DNA from: Pantoea sp. IMH
GTDB taxonomy: Bacteria > Pseudomonadota > Gammaproteobacteria > Enterobacterales > Enterobacteriaceae
Assembly (NCBI RefSeq): GCF_000599885.1
Contig: NZ_JFGT01000002.1
Location: 930,001-994,000 of the forward strand
Reading direction: 5' to 3'
DNA: 64,000 bases
The translations under genes and the position numbers were made by a program. The notes under the pieces were generated by a model that worked only from the letters and a program-made list of their open reading frames with translations, had not been told where the DNA came from and did no database searches. The stretch's first letter is position 1; the number at the start of each line of letters is the position of its first letter. This document shows, one piece after another, positions 22,523 to 32,346 of the stretch.

Positions 22523-25168
22523 GTGACCAAATCACTGAAGGAGTATGGGCTGGCAAATTCGCCCGCTGGCTGGGGTAACGATGAGCTGACGCGCGACGTG
22601 CTGAAACAGCATCTGGAGCAGTTCCAGCAGGGCATGGCAGCCGCATTTGATGAAGGCGTGGACGCCGAGTCGCTGATTGACGCCAGAACACTGTTTATCG
22701 ACCGTCTCCTGCGCCGCCTCTGGCGATTTTTCGGTTTCCCCCGCCAGCAGGACATCGCGCTGGTCGCCGTCGGCGGCTATGGCCGCGGCGAACTGCATCC
22801 CCTCTCTGACATTGATGTTCTGATCCTCAGCCGCACCCCGCTTTCAGAAGAAAACGCCCAGCGAACCAGTGAATTACTGACCCTGATGTGGGATCTGAAG
22901 CTGGAGGTAGGTCACAGCGTCAGAACGTTGGAGGAGTGTCTGCTGGAGGGCCTTTCCGATCTGACGATCGCCACCAATTTGATTGAATCACGCATGCTGA
23001 CCGGTGACGTGGCGCTGTTTCTGGAACTGCAAAAGAATATTTTCAGTGATGGATTCTGGCCATCAGACCGTTTCTTCGCGGCAAAGATCGAGGAACAACA
23101 GGCCCGTCATCAGCGCTATCATGGCACCAGCTACAACCTGGAGCCGGATATTAAAAGCAGCCCGGGCGGGCTGCGCGACATTCATACGCTGCTGTGGGTG
23201 GCGCGACGGCATTTCGGTGCCACCTCACTGGATGAAATGGTCGGCTTTGGCTTCCTGACTCAGGCGGAGCGCAATGAACTGAATGAGTGCCAGAGCTTTC
23301 TCTGGCGCATCCGGTTCGCGCTGCATCTTTCCCTGCCACGCTACGATAATCGTCTGCTGTTTGATCGCCAGCTTAATGTGGCACAGCGACTGGACTACGA
23401 AGGGGAAGGTAACGAACCGGTCGAACGCATGATGAAGGATTTTTATCGCGTAACCCGGCGCATCAGCGAACTCAATCAGATGCTGCTACAGCTTTTCGAT
23501 GAAGCGATTCTGGCGCTGGGTGAGGATGAGAAACCGCGGCCGATCGACCATGAGTTCCAACTGCGTGGGACGCTGATCGATCTGATTGATGAAGAGCTGT
23601 TTACCCGTCAGCCTGAAGCGATTATGCGTCTGTTTTACACCATGGTGCGTACGCCAAAAATTACCGGCATCTATTCCACCACGCTTCGCCAGCTGCGGCA
23701 TGCACGCCGTCGCCTCAAACAGCCGTTGTGTCAGATACCGGAAGCCCGCGCCCTGTTTCTCTCTATTCTGCGCCATCCTGGCGCGGTCAGCCGCGCGCTG
23801 GTCCCAATGCACCGCCACAGCGTGCTCTGGGCCTATATGCCGCAGTGGGGAAATATCGTCGGGCAGATGCAGTTTGACCTGTTCCATGCTTACACCGTGG
23901 ATGAGCACACTATCCGCGTCCTGCAAAAACTGGAGAGCTTCGCGGATGAAACAACCCGTCCGCGGCATCCGCTCTGCGTGGAAATCTGGCCCCGTCTGCC
24001 TCAGCGGGAACTGCTGCTGATTGCGGCATTATTCCACGATATTGCCAAAGGGCGTGGCGGCGACCATTCGATACTGGGCGCTCAGGATGCGCAGGCATTT
24101 GCTGAACTGCACGGTCTGAACTCACGCGAAACCCAGTTAATTACCTGGCTGGTCCGCCATCACCTGCTGATGTCGGTCACCGCTCAGCGCCGCGATATTC
24201 AGGATCCGGCGGAGATACAACACTTTTCTGAAGTTATGCAGAATGAAAACCGGTTGCGCTATCTGGTCTGCCTGACGGTCGCGGATATCTGCGCCACCAA
24301 TGAAAACCTCTGGAACAGCTGGAAACAGAGCCTGCTGCGCGAACTCTTTTTTGCCACAGAGAAGCAGCTGCGCCGGGGCATGGAGAACAGCCCGGATCTG
24401 AGAGAACGGGTGCGTCATCATCGTCTCCAGGCGCTGGCGCTGCTGCGGATGGATAACATTGATGAACAGGCGCTGCATAATATCTGGGGACGCTGCCGCG
24501 CAGATTACTTCCTGCGGCACACCCCGAACCAGCTGGCCTGGCATGCCCGCCATCTGATGAACCACGACCTGCGCCAGCCGCTGGTACTGGTCAGCCCACA
24601 GGCGACCCGCGGCGGGACAGAAATCTTTATCTGGAGCCCGGATCGCCCCTATCTTTTTGCCACTGTCGCAGGTGAACTGGATCGACGAAACCTCAGCGTG
24701 CATGATGCGCAGATTTTTACCAGCCGGGACGGAATGGCGATGGATACTTTTATCGTCCTGGAACCCGATGGCAGTCCGCTGGCGGCAGACCGTCATGAGA
24801 TGATCAGACAGGCGCTGGAGCAGGCGATTGGCCAGACAACCTGGCAACCGCCGCGAATGCGTCGTGCCTCTGCCCGGCTTAAGCACTTCAGCGTGGAGAC
24901 GGAGGCGAAATTTCTCCCAACCCACACTGATCGCCGCACCTACATGGAACTTATCGCGCTGGATCAGCCTGGCCTGCTGGCCAGAGTGGGCGAAGTTTTT
25001 GCCGATCTGAGTATCTCCCTGCATGGCGCACGGATCAGTACGATCGGGGAACGGGTCGAAGATTTGTTTATTCTCGCCGACAGTGACCGCCGGGCATTGA
25101 GTCCGGAATTGCGTCAACAGTTACAACAACGGTTGACAGAAGCCCTTAATCCAAACGATAAAGTGTGA
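22523..25168 (+). CDS. glnD: Bifunctional uridylyltransferase/uridylyl-removing enzyme GlnD
   Basis: Senses glutamine and adds or removes UMP on PII proteins, controlling glutamine synthetase and Ntr transcription. Order of domains: nucleotidyltransferase with [15 protein letters not shown] (D96 and D98 here), a central helical region, an HD domain ([14 protein letters not shown]) for UMP removal, and two C-terminal ACT domains. The start is uncertain. GTG at 22523 has GGGAG six bases upstream and gives 881 aa. A TTG at 22466 with GAGAG upstream would give 900 aa. E. coli has 890 aa and its N-terminus does not decide. It is transcribed like map but a terminator intervenes. Confidence 0.95.
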   Translation: MTKSLKEYGLANSPAGWGNDELTRDVLKQHLEQFQQGMAAAFDEGVDAESLIDARTLFIDRLLRRLWRFFGFPRQQDIALVAVGGYGRGELHPLSDIDVLILSRTPLSEENAQRTSELLTLMWDLKLEVGHSVRTLEECLLEGLSDLTIATNLIESRMLTGDVALFLELQKNIFSDGFWPSDRFFAAKIEEQQARHQRYHGTSYNLEPDIKSSPGGLRDIHTLLWVARRHFGATSLDEMVGFGFLTQAERNELNECQSFLWRIRFALHLSLPRYDNRLLFDRQLNVAQRLDYEGEGNEPVERMMKDFYRVTRRISELNQMLLQLFDEAILALGEDEKPRPIDHEFQLRGTLIDLIDEELFTRQPEAIMRLFYTMVRTPKITGIYSTTLRQLRHARRRLKQPLCQIPEARALFLSILRHPGAVSRALVPMHRHSVLWAYMPQWGNIVGQMQFDLFHAYTVDEHTIRVLQKLESFADETTRPRHPLCVEIWPRLPQRELLLIAALFHDIAKGRGGDHSILGAQDAQAFAELHGLNSRETQLITWLVRHHLLMSVTAQRRDIQDPAEIQHFSEVMQNENRLRYLVCLTVADICATNENLWNSWKQSLLRELFFATEKQLRRGMENSPDLRERVRHHRLQALALLRMDNIDEQALHNIWGRCRADYFLRHTPNQLAWHARHLMNHDLRQPLVLVSPQATRGGTEIFIWSPDRPYLFATVAGELDRRNLSVHDAQIFTSRDGMAMDTFIVLEPDGSPLAADRHEMIRQALEQAIGQTTWQPPRMRRASARLKHFSVETEAKFLPTHTDRRTYMELIALDQPGLLARVGEVFADLSISLHGARISTIGERVEDLFILADSDRRALSPELRQQLQQRLTEALNPNDKV

Positions 25169-25188
25169 CCCGGATAGAATTTTTGCCA

Positions 25189-25234
25189 CGCCCGTCGGGG
25201 AGCCTGACAGGATCCCCGCTGGCACGAACGGGCG
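25189..25234 (+). repeat. Two-tier hairpin between glnD and dapD
   Basis: Outer stem CGCCCGT/ACGGGCG (25189-25195 with 25228-25234) and inner stem CGGGGA/TCCCCG (25196-25201 with 25213-25218) stack directly on the 5' side. No T-run follows. It lies 50 bases before dapD, either a glnD 3' structure or a dapD leader element. Confidence 0.55.
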
Positions 25235-25284
25235 CTCACGGCGTCCGCTCCTGAACGATGACTGAATACAGGAAAGCTTAATTA

Positions 25285-26109
25285 ATGCAACAATTACAGA
25301 ATGTTATTGAGAGCGCCTTCGAGCGCCGCGCCGAGATCACTCCGGCTAACGCTGACACCATCACGCGGGAAGCCGTCAGTCAGGTTATTGCCCTGCTCGA
25401 CAGCGGCGCCCTGCGCGTGTCGGAAAAGGTCGATGGTCAGTGGGTCACCCATCAGTGGCTGAAAAAGGCAGTGCTGCTCTCTTTCCGCATCAATGACAAT
25501 CAGGTAATTGAGGGGGCTGAAAGCCGCTTCTACGACAAAGTGCCAATGAAATTTGCCGACTATGACGAGGCCCGTTTTAAGCAGGAAGGCTTCCGCGTTG
25601 TGCCGCCTGCCGCCGTCCGTCAGGGCGCTTATATTGCGCGTAATACCGTGCTGATGCCTTCTTATGTCAACATCGGTGCCTATGTGGATGAAGGTTCTAT
25701 GGTCGATACCTGGGCTACTGTTGGCTCTTGTGCTCAAATCGGCAAAAACGTTCACCTGTCCGGCGGCGTGGGCATCGGCGGCGTGCTGGAACCGCTGCAG
25801 GCCAATCCGACCATCATTGAAGATAACTGCTTTATCGGCGCACGTTCCGAGATCGTTGAAGGCGTGATCGTGGAAGAAGGCGCGGTTATCTCTATGGGCG
25901 TTTACATCGGTCAGAGCACCAAGATCTACGATCGTGAAACGGGTGAAGTCCATTACGGACGGGTTCCCGCCGGATCTGTAGTGGTTTCAGGCAACCTGCC
26001 TTCTAAAGATGGCAGCTACAGCCTCTACTGTGCAGTTATCGTGAAAAAAGTCGACGCCAAAACGCGTGGCAAAGTGGGCATTAACGAACTGCTGCGCACC
26101 ATCGACTAA
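25285..26109 (+). CDS. dapD: Tetrahydrodipicolinate N-succinyltransferase
   Basis: Succinylates tetrahydrodipicolinate in the succinylase route to meso-diaminopimelate and lysine, so it serves both protein and peptidoglycan synthesis. It is 274 aa, identical in length to E. coli. A helical N-terminal domain precedes a left-handed beta helix of hexapeptide repeats (from [19 protein letters not shown] on). Its position after glnD is conserved in E. coli. Confidence 0.98.
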   Translation: MQQLQNVIESAFERRAEITPANADTITREAVSQVIALLDSGALRVSEKVDGQWVTHQWLKKAVLLSFRINDNQVIEGAESRFYDKVPMKFADYDEARFKQEGFRVVPPAAVRQGAYIARNTVLMPSYVNIGAYVDEGSMVDTWATVGSCAQIGKNVHLSGGVGIGGVLEPLQANPTIIEDNCFIGARSEIVEGVIVEEGAVISMGVYIGQSTKIYDRETGEVHYGRVPAGSVVVSGNLPSKDGSYSLYCAVIVKKVDAKTRGKVGINELLRTID

Positions 26110-26115
26110 TCCCAG

Positions 26116-26137
26116 CGGGCCACCCCTGCGTGGCCCG
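26116..26137 (+). terminator. Probable terminator after dapD
   Basis: CGGGCCAC-CCCTGC-GTGGCCCG is a perfect 8-bp stem seven bases after the dapD stop codon. The following TAAAGTTTCCTTT is only moderately T-rich. Confidence 0.6.
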
Positions 26138-26347
26138 TAAAGTTTCCTTTACAAAGCAGTCCTGCCCATCCTGTTTTACGACGCGAAATAACAGATGCTA
26201 TTGCCTATTAACCAGGCGATAATCCGCGCCATCAATTTAAGCAATTCCTCCTAACCAATCCGCGCTGTGGCTTTTGCGTCTACATTTAGCGCAGGAGCCC
26301 GATACAAGCGAGCCGAGTGAAGATAAGGCGTAAGCGCGCAGCCTGCG

Positions 26348-26366
26348 TAACAGAACTCCTCTGTTA
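26348..26366. repeat. Inverted repeat upstream of yaeH
   Basis: TAACAGA-ACTCC-TCTGTTA is a perfect 7-bp inverted repeat with a 5-base spacer, 78 bases before the yaeH ATG. It lies in the 334-bp gap 26110-26443, which otherwise holds the dapD terminator and must contain the yaeH promoter. It could be an operator or a transcript hairpin. Confidence 0.4.
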
Positions 26367-26443
26367 ACATGCTGGCACTGCACAACGCAGTATTCACGAC
26401 GCGCAGCCGGAGCGTTTTTTAACTTCAATCAGGAACACGCGCT

Positions 26444-26836
26444 ATGTATGACAATCTGAAAGGCCTTGGCATCAGTAATCCCGACGATATCGACCGTTAC
26501 AGCCTGCGTCAGGAAGCCAATAATGACATTCTGAAAATTTACTTCCGCAAAGATAAAGGCGAGTTCTTCGCCAAGAGCGTGAAGTTTAAATATCCCCGTC
26601 AGCGGAAAACCGTGGTCGCCGATAATATCGGCCAGGGCTATAAAGAAATTCAGGAAATCAGCCCCAACCTGCGCTATGTGATCGACGAGCTTGATCAAAT
26701 CTGCCAGCGCGATCGGGTGGAAGTCGATCTTAAGCGTAAGATTCTGGAAGATCTGCGTCATCTGGAAAGCGTGGTATCGAACAAAATTACCGAGATCGAG
26801 TCCGATCTGGAAAAACTGACCCGCAACAGCCGCTAA
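26444..26836 (+). CDS. yaeH: UPF0325/DUF3461 family protein YaeH
   Basis: Function unknown; conserved in enterobacteria and relatives. It is 130 aa (E. coli 128) and nearly identical to YaeH, beginning Met-Tyr-Asp-Asn-Leu-Lys. It is cytoplasmic, highly charged, with no signal peptide. The central basic segment ([15 protein letters not shown]) could bind nucleic acid, but this is only inference. The C-terminal half (about 75-128) is a likely coiled helix. Its place between dapD and cdaR is conserved. Confidence 0.93.
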   Translation: MYDNLKGLGISNPDDIDRYSLRQEANNDILKIYFRKDKGEFFAKSVKFKYPRQRKTVVADNIGQGYKEIQEISPNLRYVIDELDQICQRDRVEVDLKRKILEDLRHLESVVSNKITEIESDLEKLTRNSR

Positions 26837-26850
26837 TCCTCTTTTCTTCT

Positions 26851-26882
26851 CGTCTCAACGGTTCTCTGGGGCCGTTGAGACG
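26851..26882. repeat. Long hairpin at the yaeH-cdaR convergent junction
   Basis: An 11-bp perfect stem, CGTCTCAACGG / CCGTTGAGACG, with a 10-base loop. It lies between two genes that end toward each other. No T-tract follows on either strand, so it may act in mRNA 3'-end protection or Rho-assisted termination. Confidence 0.5.
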
Positions 26883-26931
26883 CTGACCTCATGAAACCTC
26901 ATCATCAGCCCGCCAGTGTGGCGCCGGTCCG

Positions 26932-28089
26932 TTATGGCTCTTCATCCAGCTGCAGCGCGACGTAAAGCAGCAGCCGATCGTCGAAGTTACTCAAATTTAA
27001 CCCGGTCAGTTCGGAAATGCGGTTCAGCCGATACTCCAGCGTGTTGCGATGAATATAGAGCGCTTTGGCGGTAGCGGAAGGCTGCACATTGTGGCTGAAC
27101 CAGGCGATCAGTGTACGCCGCAGCAGACCATTGCTGTCCATGGCCCTCAGCTTCAGCAGCGGCCTCGCCAGCTCATTTGCCTGCCAGCCTCCCCGTAAGC
27201 TGTCCAGCAGCACCGGAAGGACCAGATCCTGATAAAAATAGCTGCGCTGCTCCGGCATACGCTGTTTGCCCACATCCATCGTGGTGCGGGCCGTCCGGTA
27301 AGAGCGCGCAATGCTGCCCGGCCCGGTAAAATAGTTGCCGAGGGCGATGCGCATACGCAGATGGCCGCTCTCTTTCATTCTGGACTGCAGCAGATCGACC
27401 CGCTTGCGGTGATCTTCCGCGTCAAACCGTCCCTGGGCATTCAACGCCGGTTTCAGCACCACCATTTCAGTCAGCGAGACAATCGCGATCAGGTTATCCC
27501 TGTCGGGGGTCAGCAGCAGAGTTTGCAGCTGTTGCAGTTCTGACATCGCGCTCTCCACGCCCAACTGACCGCTGTCCACCTCCACGACCGCCACAACGCG
27601 TGGCTGATTGAGATCGATGCGCAGACGCTGCGCCCATTCAATCAGCGCCGGAGAGAGGGTATCGCTGCGGATCAGGTTCAGCACCAGTTCTTCGCGAAGG
27701 CGGCTATCCTGCGCCAGCATATTCAGTAACCGCGCCTGTTCCAGCATCATTTCCGCGGTCATACAGACCAGCTCCCCGTACTGGCGCAGGGCCTCAGGTT
27801 CTCCGGTCAGACCGATGACGCCAACGATATTCCCATCAATACGCATCGGGAGATTAATACCGGGCCGCACGCCGTGCAGATGCTTCGCTACCGCTTCATC
27901 AATATCGACCACGCGGGCCTGTGACAGCGCCAGCAGAGCGCCCTCGTGCAATTCACCAATACGTTCACGATCGCCGCTACCGATAATCCGGCCCCGCGCG
28001 TCCATCACGTTGACATTGCTGTCAATAATTTGCATGGTGCGGGCGACAATTTCCTGCGCCAGATGGGCTTCAAGATGATAACTGGCCAT
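26932..28089 (-). CDS. cdaR: Sugar diacid regulator CdaR
   Basis: Transcription activator that in E. coli responds to glycerate, galactarate and glucarate and controls their catabolic operons and itself. It is 385 aa, identical in length to E. coli. The N-terminal diacid recognition domain carries MDARGRIIGSGDRERIGELHEGAL. The C-terminal helix-turn-helix reads HRNTLEYRLNRISELTG. ATG 28089 is used; a reading extended by 43 codons lacks similarity. It follows degP in the same direction. None of the target genes is in the window. Confidence 0.95.
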   Translation of the reverse strand: MASYHLEAHLAQEIVARTMQIIDSNVNVMDARGRIIGSGDRERIGELHEGALLALSQARVVDIDEAVAKHLHGVRPGINLPMRIDGNIVGVIGLTGEPEALRQYGELVCMTAEMMLEQARLLNMLAQDSRLREELVLNLIRSDTLSPALIEWAQRLRIDLNQPRVVAVVEVDSGQLGVESAMSELQQLQTLLLTPDRDNLIAIVSLTEMVVLKPALNAQGRFDAEDHRKRVDLLQSRMKESGHLRMRIALGNYFTGPGSIARSYRTARTTMDVGKQRMPEQRSYFYQDLVLPVLLDSLRGGWQANELARPLLKLRAMDSNGLLRRTLIAWFSHNVQPSATAKALYIHRNTLEYRLNRISELTGLNLSNFDDRLLLYVALQLDEEP

Positions 28090-28191
28090 GCACAACTCCT
28101 GAAAAACGGTATCGGGCCAGCATATCGTGCAGAGGAGGGTGTGACATTGTGCATTTGCCCTAAGGCGGAGCTGAAGTATGAAATTTGCGGG

Positions 28192-28209
28192 AAGGTTCAC
28201 AAACCTTCT
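28192..28209 (-). repeat. Hairpin upstream of cdaR
   Basis: GAAGGTT-CACA-AACCTTC is a perfect 7-bp inverted repeat about 100 bases before the cdaR start. It lies in the 351-bp gap 28090-28440, which also holds the degP terminator and must contain the cdaR promoter. Nothing else was recognised there. Confidence 0.4.
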
Positions 28210-28410
28210 CTCCGTCACCCCGGGACGGGTCTGAAGAGATTGTGTTTCATAAAGCGCAAACTATCTCCCTGTTTTGGTGCAGGTTTAGCCAGTCAGCGCT
28301 GTAGCGGAAAGAGAAGCTGAAACCGCCAGGCTGGCCTTCTTACGAGATCAGGAAGCGTCAGTCAATAAAACAGGGAGTAAGGAAAAACGTGCGGTACTGA
28401 AGGGGAAGAG

Positions 28411-28433
28411 GAAGCCGGCGGTGACCGGCTTCC
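28411..28433 (-). terminator. Probable terminator after degP
   Basis: On the minus strand GGAAGCCGG-TCACCG-CCGGCTTCC is followed by TCTTCCCCTTC. It starts eight bases after the degP stop codon. Confidence 0.65.
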
Positions 28434-28440
28434 CTCAGGC

Positions 28441-29865
28441 TTATTGCATCAACAGATAAATTGTGGTGTCACCGCGCAGGATATTCAGCGCCAGCACTGA
28501 CGGTTTCCCATCAAGTATTTTGCGTAACTCACCCAGGTTCGCCACCGGTTGCTGGTTCACGCCAAGGATAACGTCATCCTTTTTCAGCCCTATTCTTGCC
28601 GCGGCGGAACCCGGCTTAATGTTGTCAACCTTCACACCTTTAACCTCTTTCGCGGCGTAGTTGCTCAGGTCAGCGCCTTCGATGCCGGTATAAATCGTAC
28701 CGGAGTCAACTTTACTCTGGCTGCTCTGCTGCAGCTCAATATTGACCGTCAGCGGCTTGCCATCGCGGATCAGCCCCAGCGTCATCTTGGTGCCCACCGG
28801 CAGAGAGCCGACCTGAGCGCGCAGCGCGGCGAAGCTGGAGATGGCTTTACCATTGATGGAAACCACAACGTCCCCTGCTTTCACGCCCGCTTTCGCTGCG
28901 GATGACTTAGGCAGTACCTGGCTGACAAAGGCACCACGCTGGGCATCCACCTTCATCGCCTTCGCCAGTTCCGAGTTAAGCTCGGTGCCCATGATACCCA
29001 GCTCACCGCGTTTCACCTGGCCAAACTCCACCATCTGGGCGGTCAGGTTTTTGACCATATTGGCCGGAATAGCAAAGCCGATACCGATATTCCCCCCATC
29101 CGGCGCCAGGATCGCGGTATTAATCCCGATAAGCTCACCGTTCAGATTTACCAGCGCCCCGCCCGAGTTGCCCCGGTTAATGGCGGCATCGGTCTGGATA
29201 AAGTTTTCGTAATTTTCCACGTTCAGCCCGCTGCGTCCCAGCGCGGAAACGATGCCGGAGGTCACCGTCTCGCCAAGGCCATATGGGTTACCAATGGCAA
29301 CGGTATAATCCCCTACCCTGATTTCATCAGAATCAGCCATTTTAATCGCCGTCAGGTTTTTCGCGTCATTCAACTGAATAAGGGCGATATCAGAGCGCGG
29401 ATCTTTGCCAATCACCTTCGCCTCATATTTACGGCCATCGCTCAGCTGGACCTGAATTTTGGTGGCGTTATCGACCACATGATTATTGGTCACAACGTAG
29501 CCTTTAGCGGCGTCAATCACCACGCCCGAGCCCAGCGCACGGAATTTTTCCTGCTGGCCGCCCTTGCCGTCGCCAGGAATGGCGGAGCACATTGGCGAAT
29601 TAAGGAAAGGCGATCCCTCTTGGCAGAAAGGGGAATTATCGCCAAAAAACTGCTGGAACTGCTGCGGTAAGCGCGGCGTGCTCACCGTGGTGCTTCCTTC
29701 AACGTTAATACTGACGACCGAAGGCATCACTTTTTCCAGCATAGGTGCCAGGCTTGGCAGCTGCTGAGTGGAAGAAGAAGCCGTTTCTGCGGCGGTGGCG
29801 ATAAGCGGGTTCATAGCCATTCCCAGGCCCAGAGCCAACGCGCTTGCTAAAAGTGTTTTTTTCAT
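28441..29865 (-). CDS. degP: Periplasmic serine endoprotease DegP (HtrA)
   Basis: Heat-shock protease and chaperone that degrades or holds misfolded periplasmic and outer-membrane proteins. It is 474 aa (precursor), with a 26-residue signal peptide ending TAA. The catalytic triad is H129 (TNNHVVD), D159 (RSDIAL) and S234 (RGNSGGAL) in precursor numbering. The LA loop holds the cysteine pair seen in E. coli. Two PDZ domains follow, near residues 280-370 and 390-470. A sigma-E promoter upstream fits its envelope-stress role; RseP, which releases sigma-E, is encoded in the same window. Confidence 0.98.
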   Translation of the reverse strand: MKKTLLASALALGLGMAMNPLIATAAETASSSTQQLPSLAPMLEKVMPSVVSINVEGSTTVSTPRLPQQFQQFFGDNSPFCQEGSPFLNSPMCSAIPGDGKGGQQEKFRALGSGVVIDAAKGYVVTNNHVVDNATKIQVQLSDGRKYEAKVIGKDPRSDIALIQLNDAKNLTAIKMADSDEIRVGDYTVAIGNPYGLGETVTSGIVSALGRSGLNVENYENFIQTDAAINRGNSGGALVNLNGELIGINTAILAPDGGNIGIGFAIPANMVKNLTAQMVEFGQVKRGELGIMGTELNSELAKAMKVDAQRGAFVSQVLPKSSAAKAGVKAGDVVVSINGKAISSFAALRAQVGSLPVGTKMTLGLIRDGKPLTVNIELQQSSQSKVDSGTIYTGIEGADLSNYAAKEVKGVKVDNIKPGSAAARIGLKKDDVILGVNQQPVANLGELRKILDGKPSVLALNILRGDTTIYLLMQ

Positions 29866-29918
29866 GCGTCTGTTTCTCTATTTATCCAAGTATGCAACCA
29901 TTGCTGTGGTCGTGATGG

Positions 29919-29945
29919 TGAGAGTGGTGTTTTATCGCGAAGTTC
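29919..29945 (-). promoter_or_regulatory. Sigma-E promoter of degP
   Basis: On the minus strand GAACTT (29945-29940) is followed after exactly 16 bases by TCTCA (29923-29919). This fits the sigma-E consensus GAACTT-N16-TCTGA and the known sigma-E control of degP. It lies about 55 bases before the ATG. Confidence 0.8.
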
Positions 29946-30012
29946 ATGAAATAGTTTCAGTTAAAGGTAAAAAATTATTGGCTGCCTTTACAAAACCAAT
30001 TTCCCTAACGCG

Positions 30013-31518
30013 TTATTCCACTGCCATCAGACGCCGGTACTCATCCCATGCGTACAGGTCGGTCATACCGCTCACATAATCCTGTAACATACGGGCCCGA
30101 TAATAATACTCCCAGACTGAGACATCTGCGGAACGACCATCCAGTCGTCCCACGGCTTCACTATAAGCCAGACGAAAGCGCGTGGAAAGTTTATGAAAAA
30201 GCCGCGTTTCAATAGGATAGCCTTTCAAATAATCCTTTTCTGACAGCTCGCTAAATTCCTGCCGGGTCAGCGCCAGTAGCGGCTGATAAATATCGAGCAG
30301 CCCGCTGATAACCCGGTATCCCTGCAGCTCCAGCTGCTCAACATCGGGATGATTAAAAACATGGCTGAACGCCACTTTTTTGAAGACTTCCAGCAACTTG
30401 TTTTGCGGACTGCCATCCTCCAGCAGCGCCTCATTGAATTCCCCACAATACACCACAGGCAGATTATCAATAAAGCGGGCCGCCGCATGAGGCACCAGTC
30501 TGGCAACCGTATTAACACGCAGATACATAAAGAACTGGTCTTCACTGCTGCGGCTTAATTGCTGACTGCGGGACTTCTCTAACGCATTGGTAACAACGAG
30601 GCTAAATAAATCACCAGGACGGTGATCAGCCCAAAACGTATATAAATGCTCGTACAACTGTTCGACGCTGAATATCTTTTTCTCGACGGCATCTTCTAAA
30701 TCCGCCACGCAATAAGAAATATCATCTGCCGCTTCCATAATATAGGTGAGCGGAAAACGACAGTGGGGCTGGAGATCTAACGCTTTACGCAGGCGCCCTA
30801 CATACTCTTCTTCCGCGAGATAATAGCCTGGCTTTTTCATCAGATAATTGTGCGTTTCCGGAATCTTTCCGCTAAACCAGGCCGGACGGGTATATTTCAG
30901 GATGCAGCCAACCTGCGCCCAGGTCAGGTTCATTTTCAACAGGCTGTGCACCATGCGGATCGCCTGAGCATTGCCTTCGAAGTGAGAGAGATCCTGACGG
31001 ATTTTTTCGCGTAGCGGATCGAGACCATCTTCCTGATACTGCAGCGCTGGCGGCTGGCAGCGGTCGGCGCGCGTGGACGAAGGTGTGTGGCTGGCATCCA
31101 GCCGCTGCGTAAACCAGTCGTTAATCGCCGACTCGCCGAAATGCCCGAAGGGAGGATTACCGATATCGTGCATCAGGCAGGCCATTTCAACGATACTCTC
31201 GAACGGGCCGGTCAGCTGCGTCAGTCCATAAGCCTCCAGCAATCCCTGCTCTTTGAGCCTGGTTAGCACTTCCTTGGCGATATAACGCCCAACCTGCTGC
31301 ACTTCCAGAGAGTGCGTCAGGCGGGAACGCACTGCGGCGTTGCGTTCAAGCGGGAAAACCTGCGTTTTTTGCTGCAGTCGCCTTATCGCCGCTGAATTGA
31401 TAATGCGCCCGCGATCGCTTTCAAAGATGCGCAGAATTTCATGCTCGTCTTTCTGCCCCTGCTGCGGGTTAAAACGGCGCTGATAATTGATCTTTTTCCT
31501 GAAGTCGATGTCGTTCAT
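30013..31518 (-). CDS. dgt: Deoxyguanosine triphosphate triphosphohydrolase
   Basis: Hydrolyses dGTP to deoxyguanosine and tripolyphosphate, adjusting the dNTP pool. It is 501 aa (E. coli 505). The HD-superfamily metal site is clear: [10 protein letters not shown] and [16 protein letters not shown], and further on [16 protein letters not shown]. Differences from E. coli are concentrated in the variable segment after FTQRLDASH. It is divergent from mtnN, with start codons 126 bp apart. Confidence 0.97.
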   Translation of the reverse strand: MNDIDFRKKINYQRRFNPQQGQKDEHEILRIFESDRGRIINSAAIRRLQQKTQVFPLERNAAVRSRLTHSLEVQQVGRYIAKEVLTRLKEQGLLEAYGLTQLTGPFESIVEMACLMHDIGNPPFGHFGESAINDWFTQRLDASHTPSSTRADRCQPPALQYQEDGLDPLREKIRQDLSHFEGNAQAIRMVHSLLKMNLTWAQVGCILKYTRPAWFSGKIPETHNYLMKKPGYYLAEEEYVGRLRKALDLQPHCRFPLTYIMEAADDISYCVADLEDAVEKKIFSVEQLYEHLYTFWADHRPGDLFSLVVTNALEKSRSQQLSRSSEDQFFMYLRVNTVARLVPHAAARFIDNLPVVYCGEFNEALLEDGSPQNKLLEVFKKVAFSHVFNHPDVEQLELQGYRVISGLLDIYQPLLALTRQEFSELSEKDYLKGYPIETRLFHKLSTRFRLAYSEAVGRLDGRSADVSVWEYYYRARMLQDYVSGMTDLYAWDEYRRLMAVE

Positions 31519-31644
31519 GCCTGATTCCCATTTTCCGGCCAGATTGCCGTCCCTGCTCGTTTTGCCGATTATGTCCCTGATGCTGCCATGCTAGACTATG
31601 CGCCAGAAGGCCAGATAAATTCCACAACATTAGCGAGTATCTCT

Positions 31645-32346
31645 ATGAAAGCAGGCATTATTGGGGCGATGGAACAGGAAGTCACACTGCTGCGTGACAA
31701 AATTGAAAACCGCCAGACACTGACGCTGGCGGGCTGCGAAATCTATACCGGCACCCTGAACGGCGTGGAGGTTGCGCTGCTGAAATCCGGGATCGGTAAA
31801 GTTTCTGCGGCGATGGGGACCACGCTGCTGCTTGAGTTGTGCAAACCTGATTTTATCATCAATACCGGCTCAGCGGGTGGTCTGGCACCGACCCTGAACG
31901 TGGGCGATATCGTCGTTTCGGATGAAGTTCGTTATCACGACGCCGACGTTACCGCATTCGGCTATGAACCTGGACAGATGGCGGGCTGCCCGGCTGCTTT
32001 CACCGCGGACGCGGCGCTTATCGACGCGGCGGAAAACTGCATCAGCCAGCTGGGCCTGAACGCGGTGCGTGGACTGGTAGTCAGCGGGGATGCTTTTATT
32101 AATGGTGCAGAACCGCTGGCCCGCATTCGCTCAACGTTCCCACAGGCTATCGGTGTGGAGATGGAAGCCACCGCCATCGCTCACGTCTGTCATCAGTTCG
32201 GCACGCCATTTGTGGTTGTTCGCGCGATTTCAGACGTGGCCGATCGGGAATCTCATCTGAGCTTTGATGAATTTCTTACCGTTGCGGCAACTCAGTCCTC
32301 GCTGATGGTGGAAGCACTGCTGGCACAGCTTGCAAAGCGTGGCTAA
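31645..32346 (+). CDS. mtnN: 5'-methylthioadenosine/S-adenosylhomocysteine nucleosidase
   Basis: Cleaves adenine from methylthioadenosine, S-adenosylhomocysteine and 5'-deoxyadenosine. It supports methionine salvage, activated-methyl recycling and AI-2 precursor supply. It is 233 aa (E. coli 232). E12 in IIGAMEQE and the RAISDVAD motif carrying the catalytic aspartate are present. ATG 31645 starts the family sequence; the upstream ATG at 31588 lies in the promoter region, where an extended -10 (TGC-TAGACT, to 31597) can be seen. It overlaps the btuF start. Confidence 0.97.
   Translation: MKAGIIGAMEQEVTLLRDKIENRQTLTLAGCEIYTGTLNGVEVALLKSGIGKVSAAMGTTLLLELCKPDFIINTGSAGGLAPTLNVGDIVVSDEVRYHDADVTAFGYEPGQMAGCPAAFTADAALIDAAENCISQLGLNAVRGLVVSGDAFINGAEPLARIRSTFPQAIGVEMEATAIAHVCHQFGTPFVVVRAISDVADRESHLSFDEFLTVAATQSSLMVEALLAQLAKRG

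Noticed and set aside
28090..28440. Sigma-54 promoter upstream of cdaR
   Set aside because: TTTTGGTGCAGG lacks the required GG and GC spacing of a -24/-12 element.
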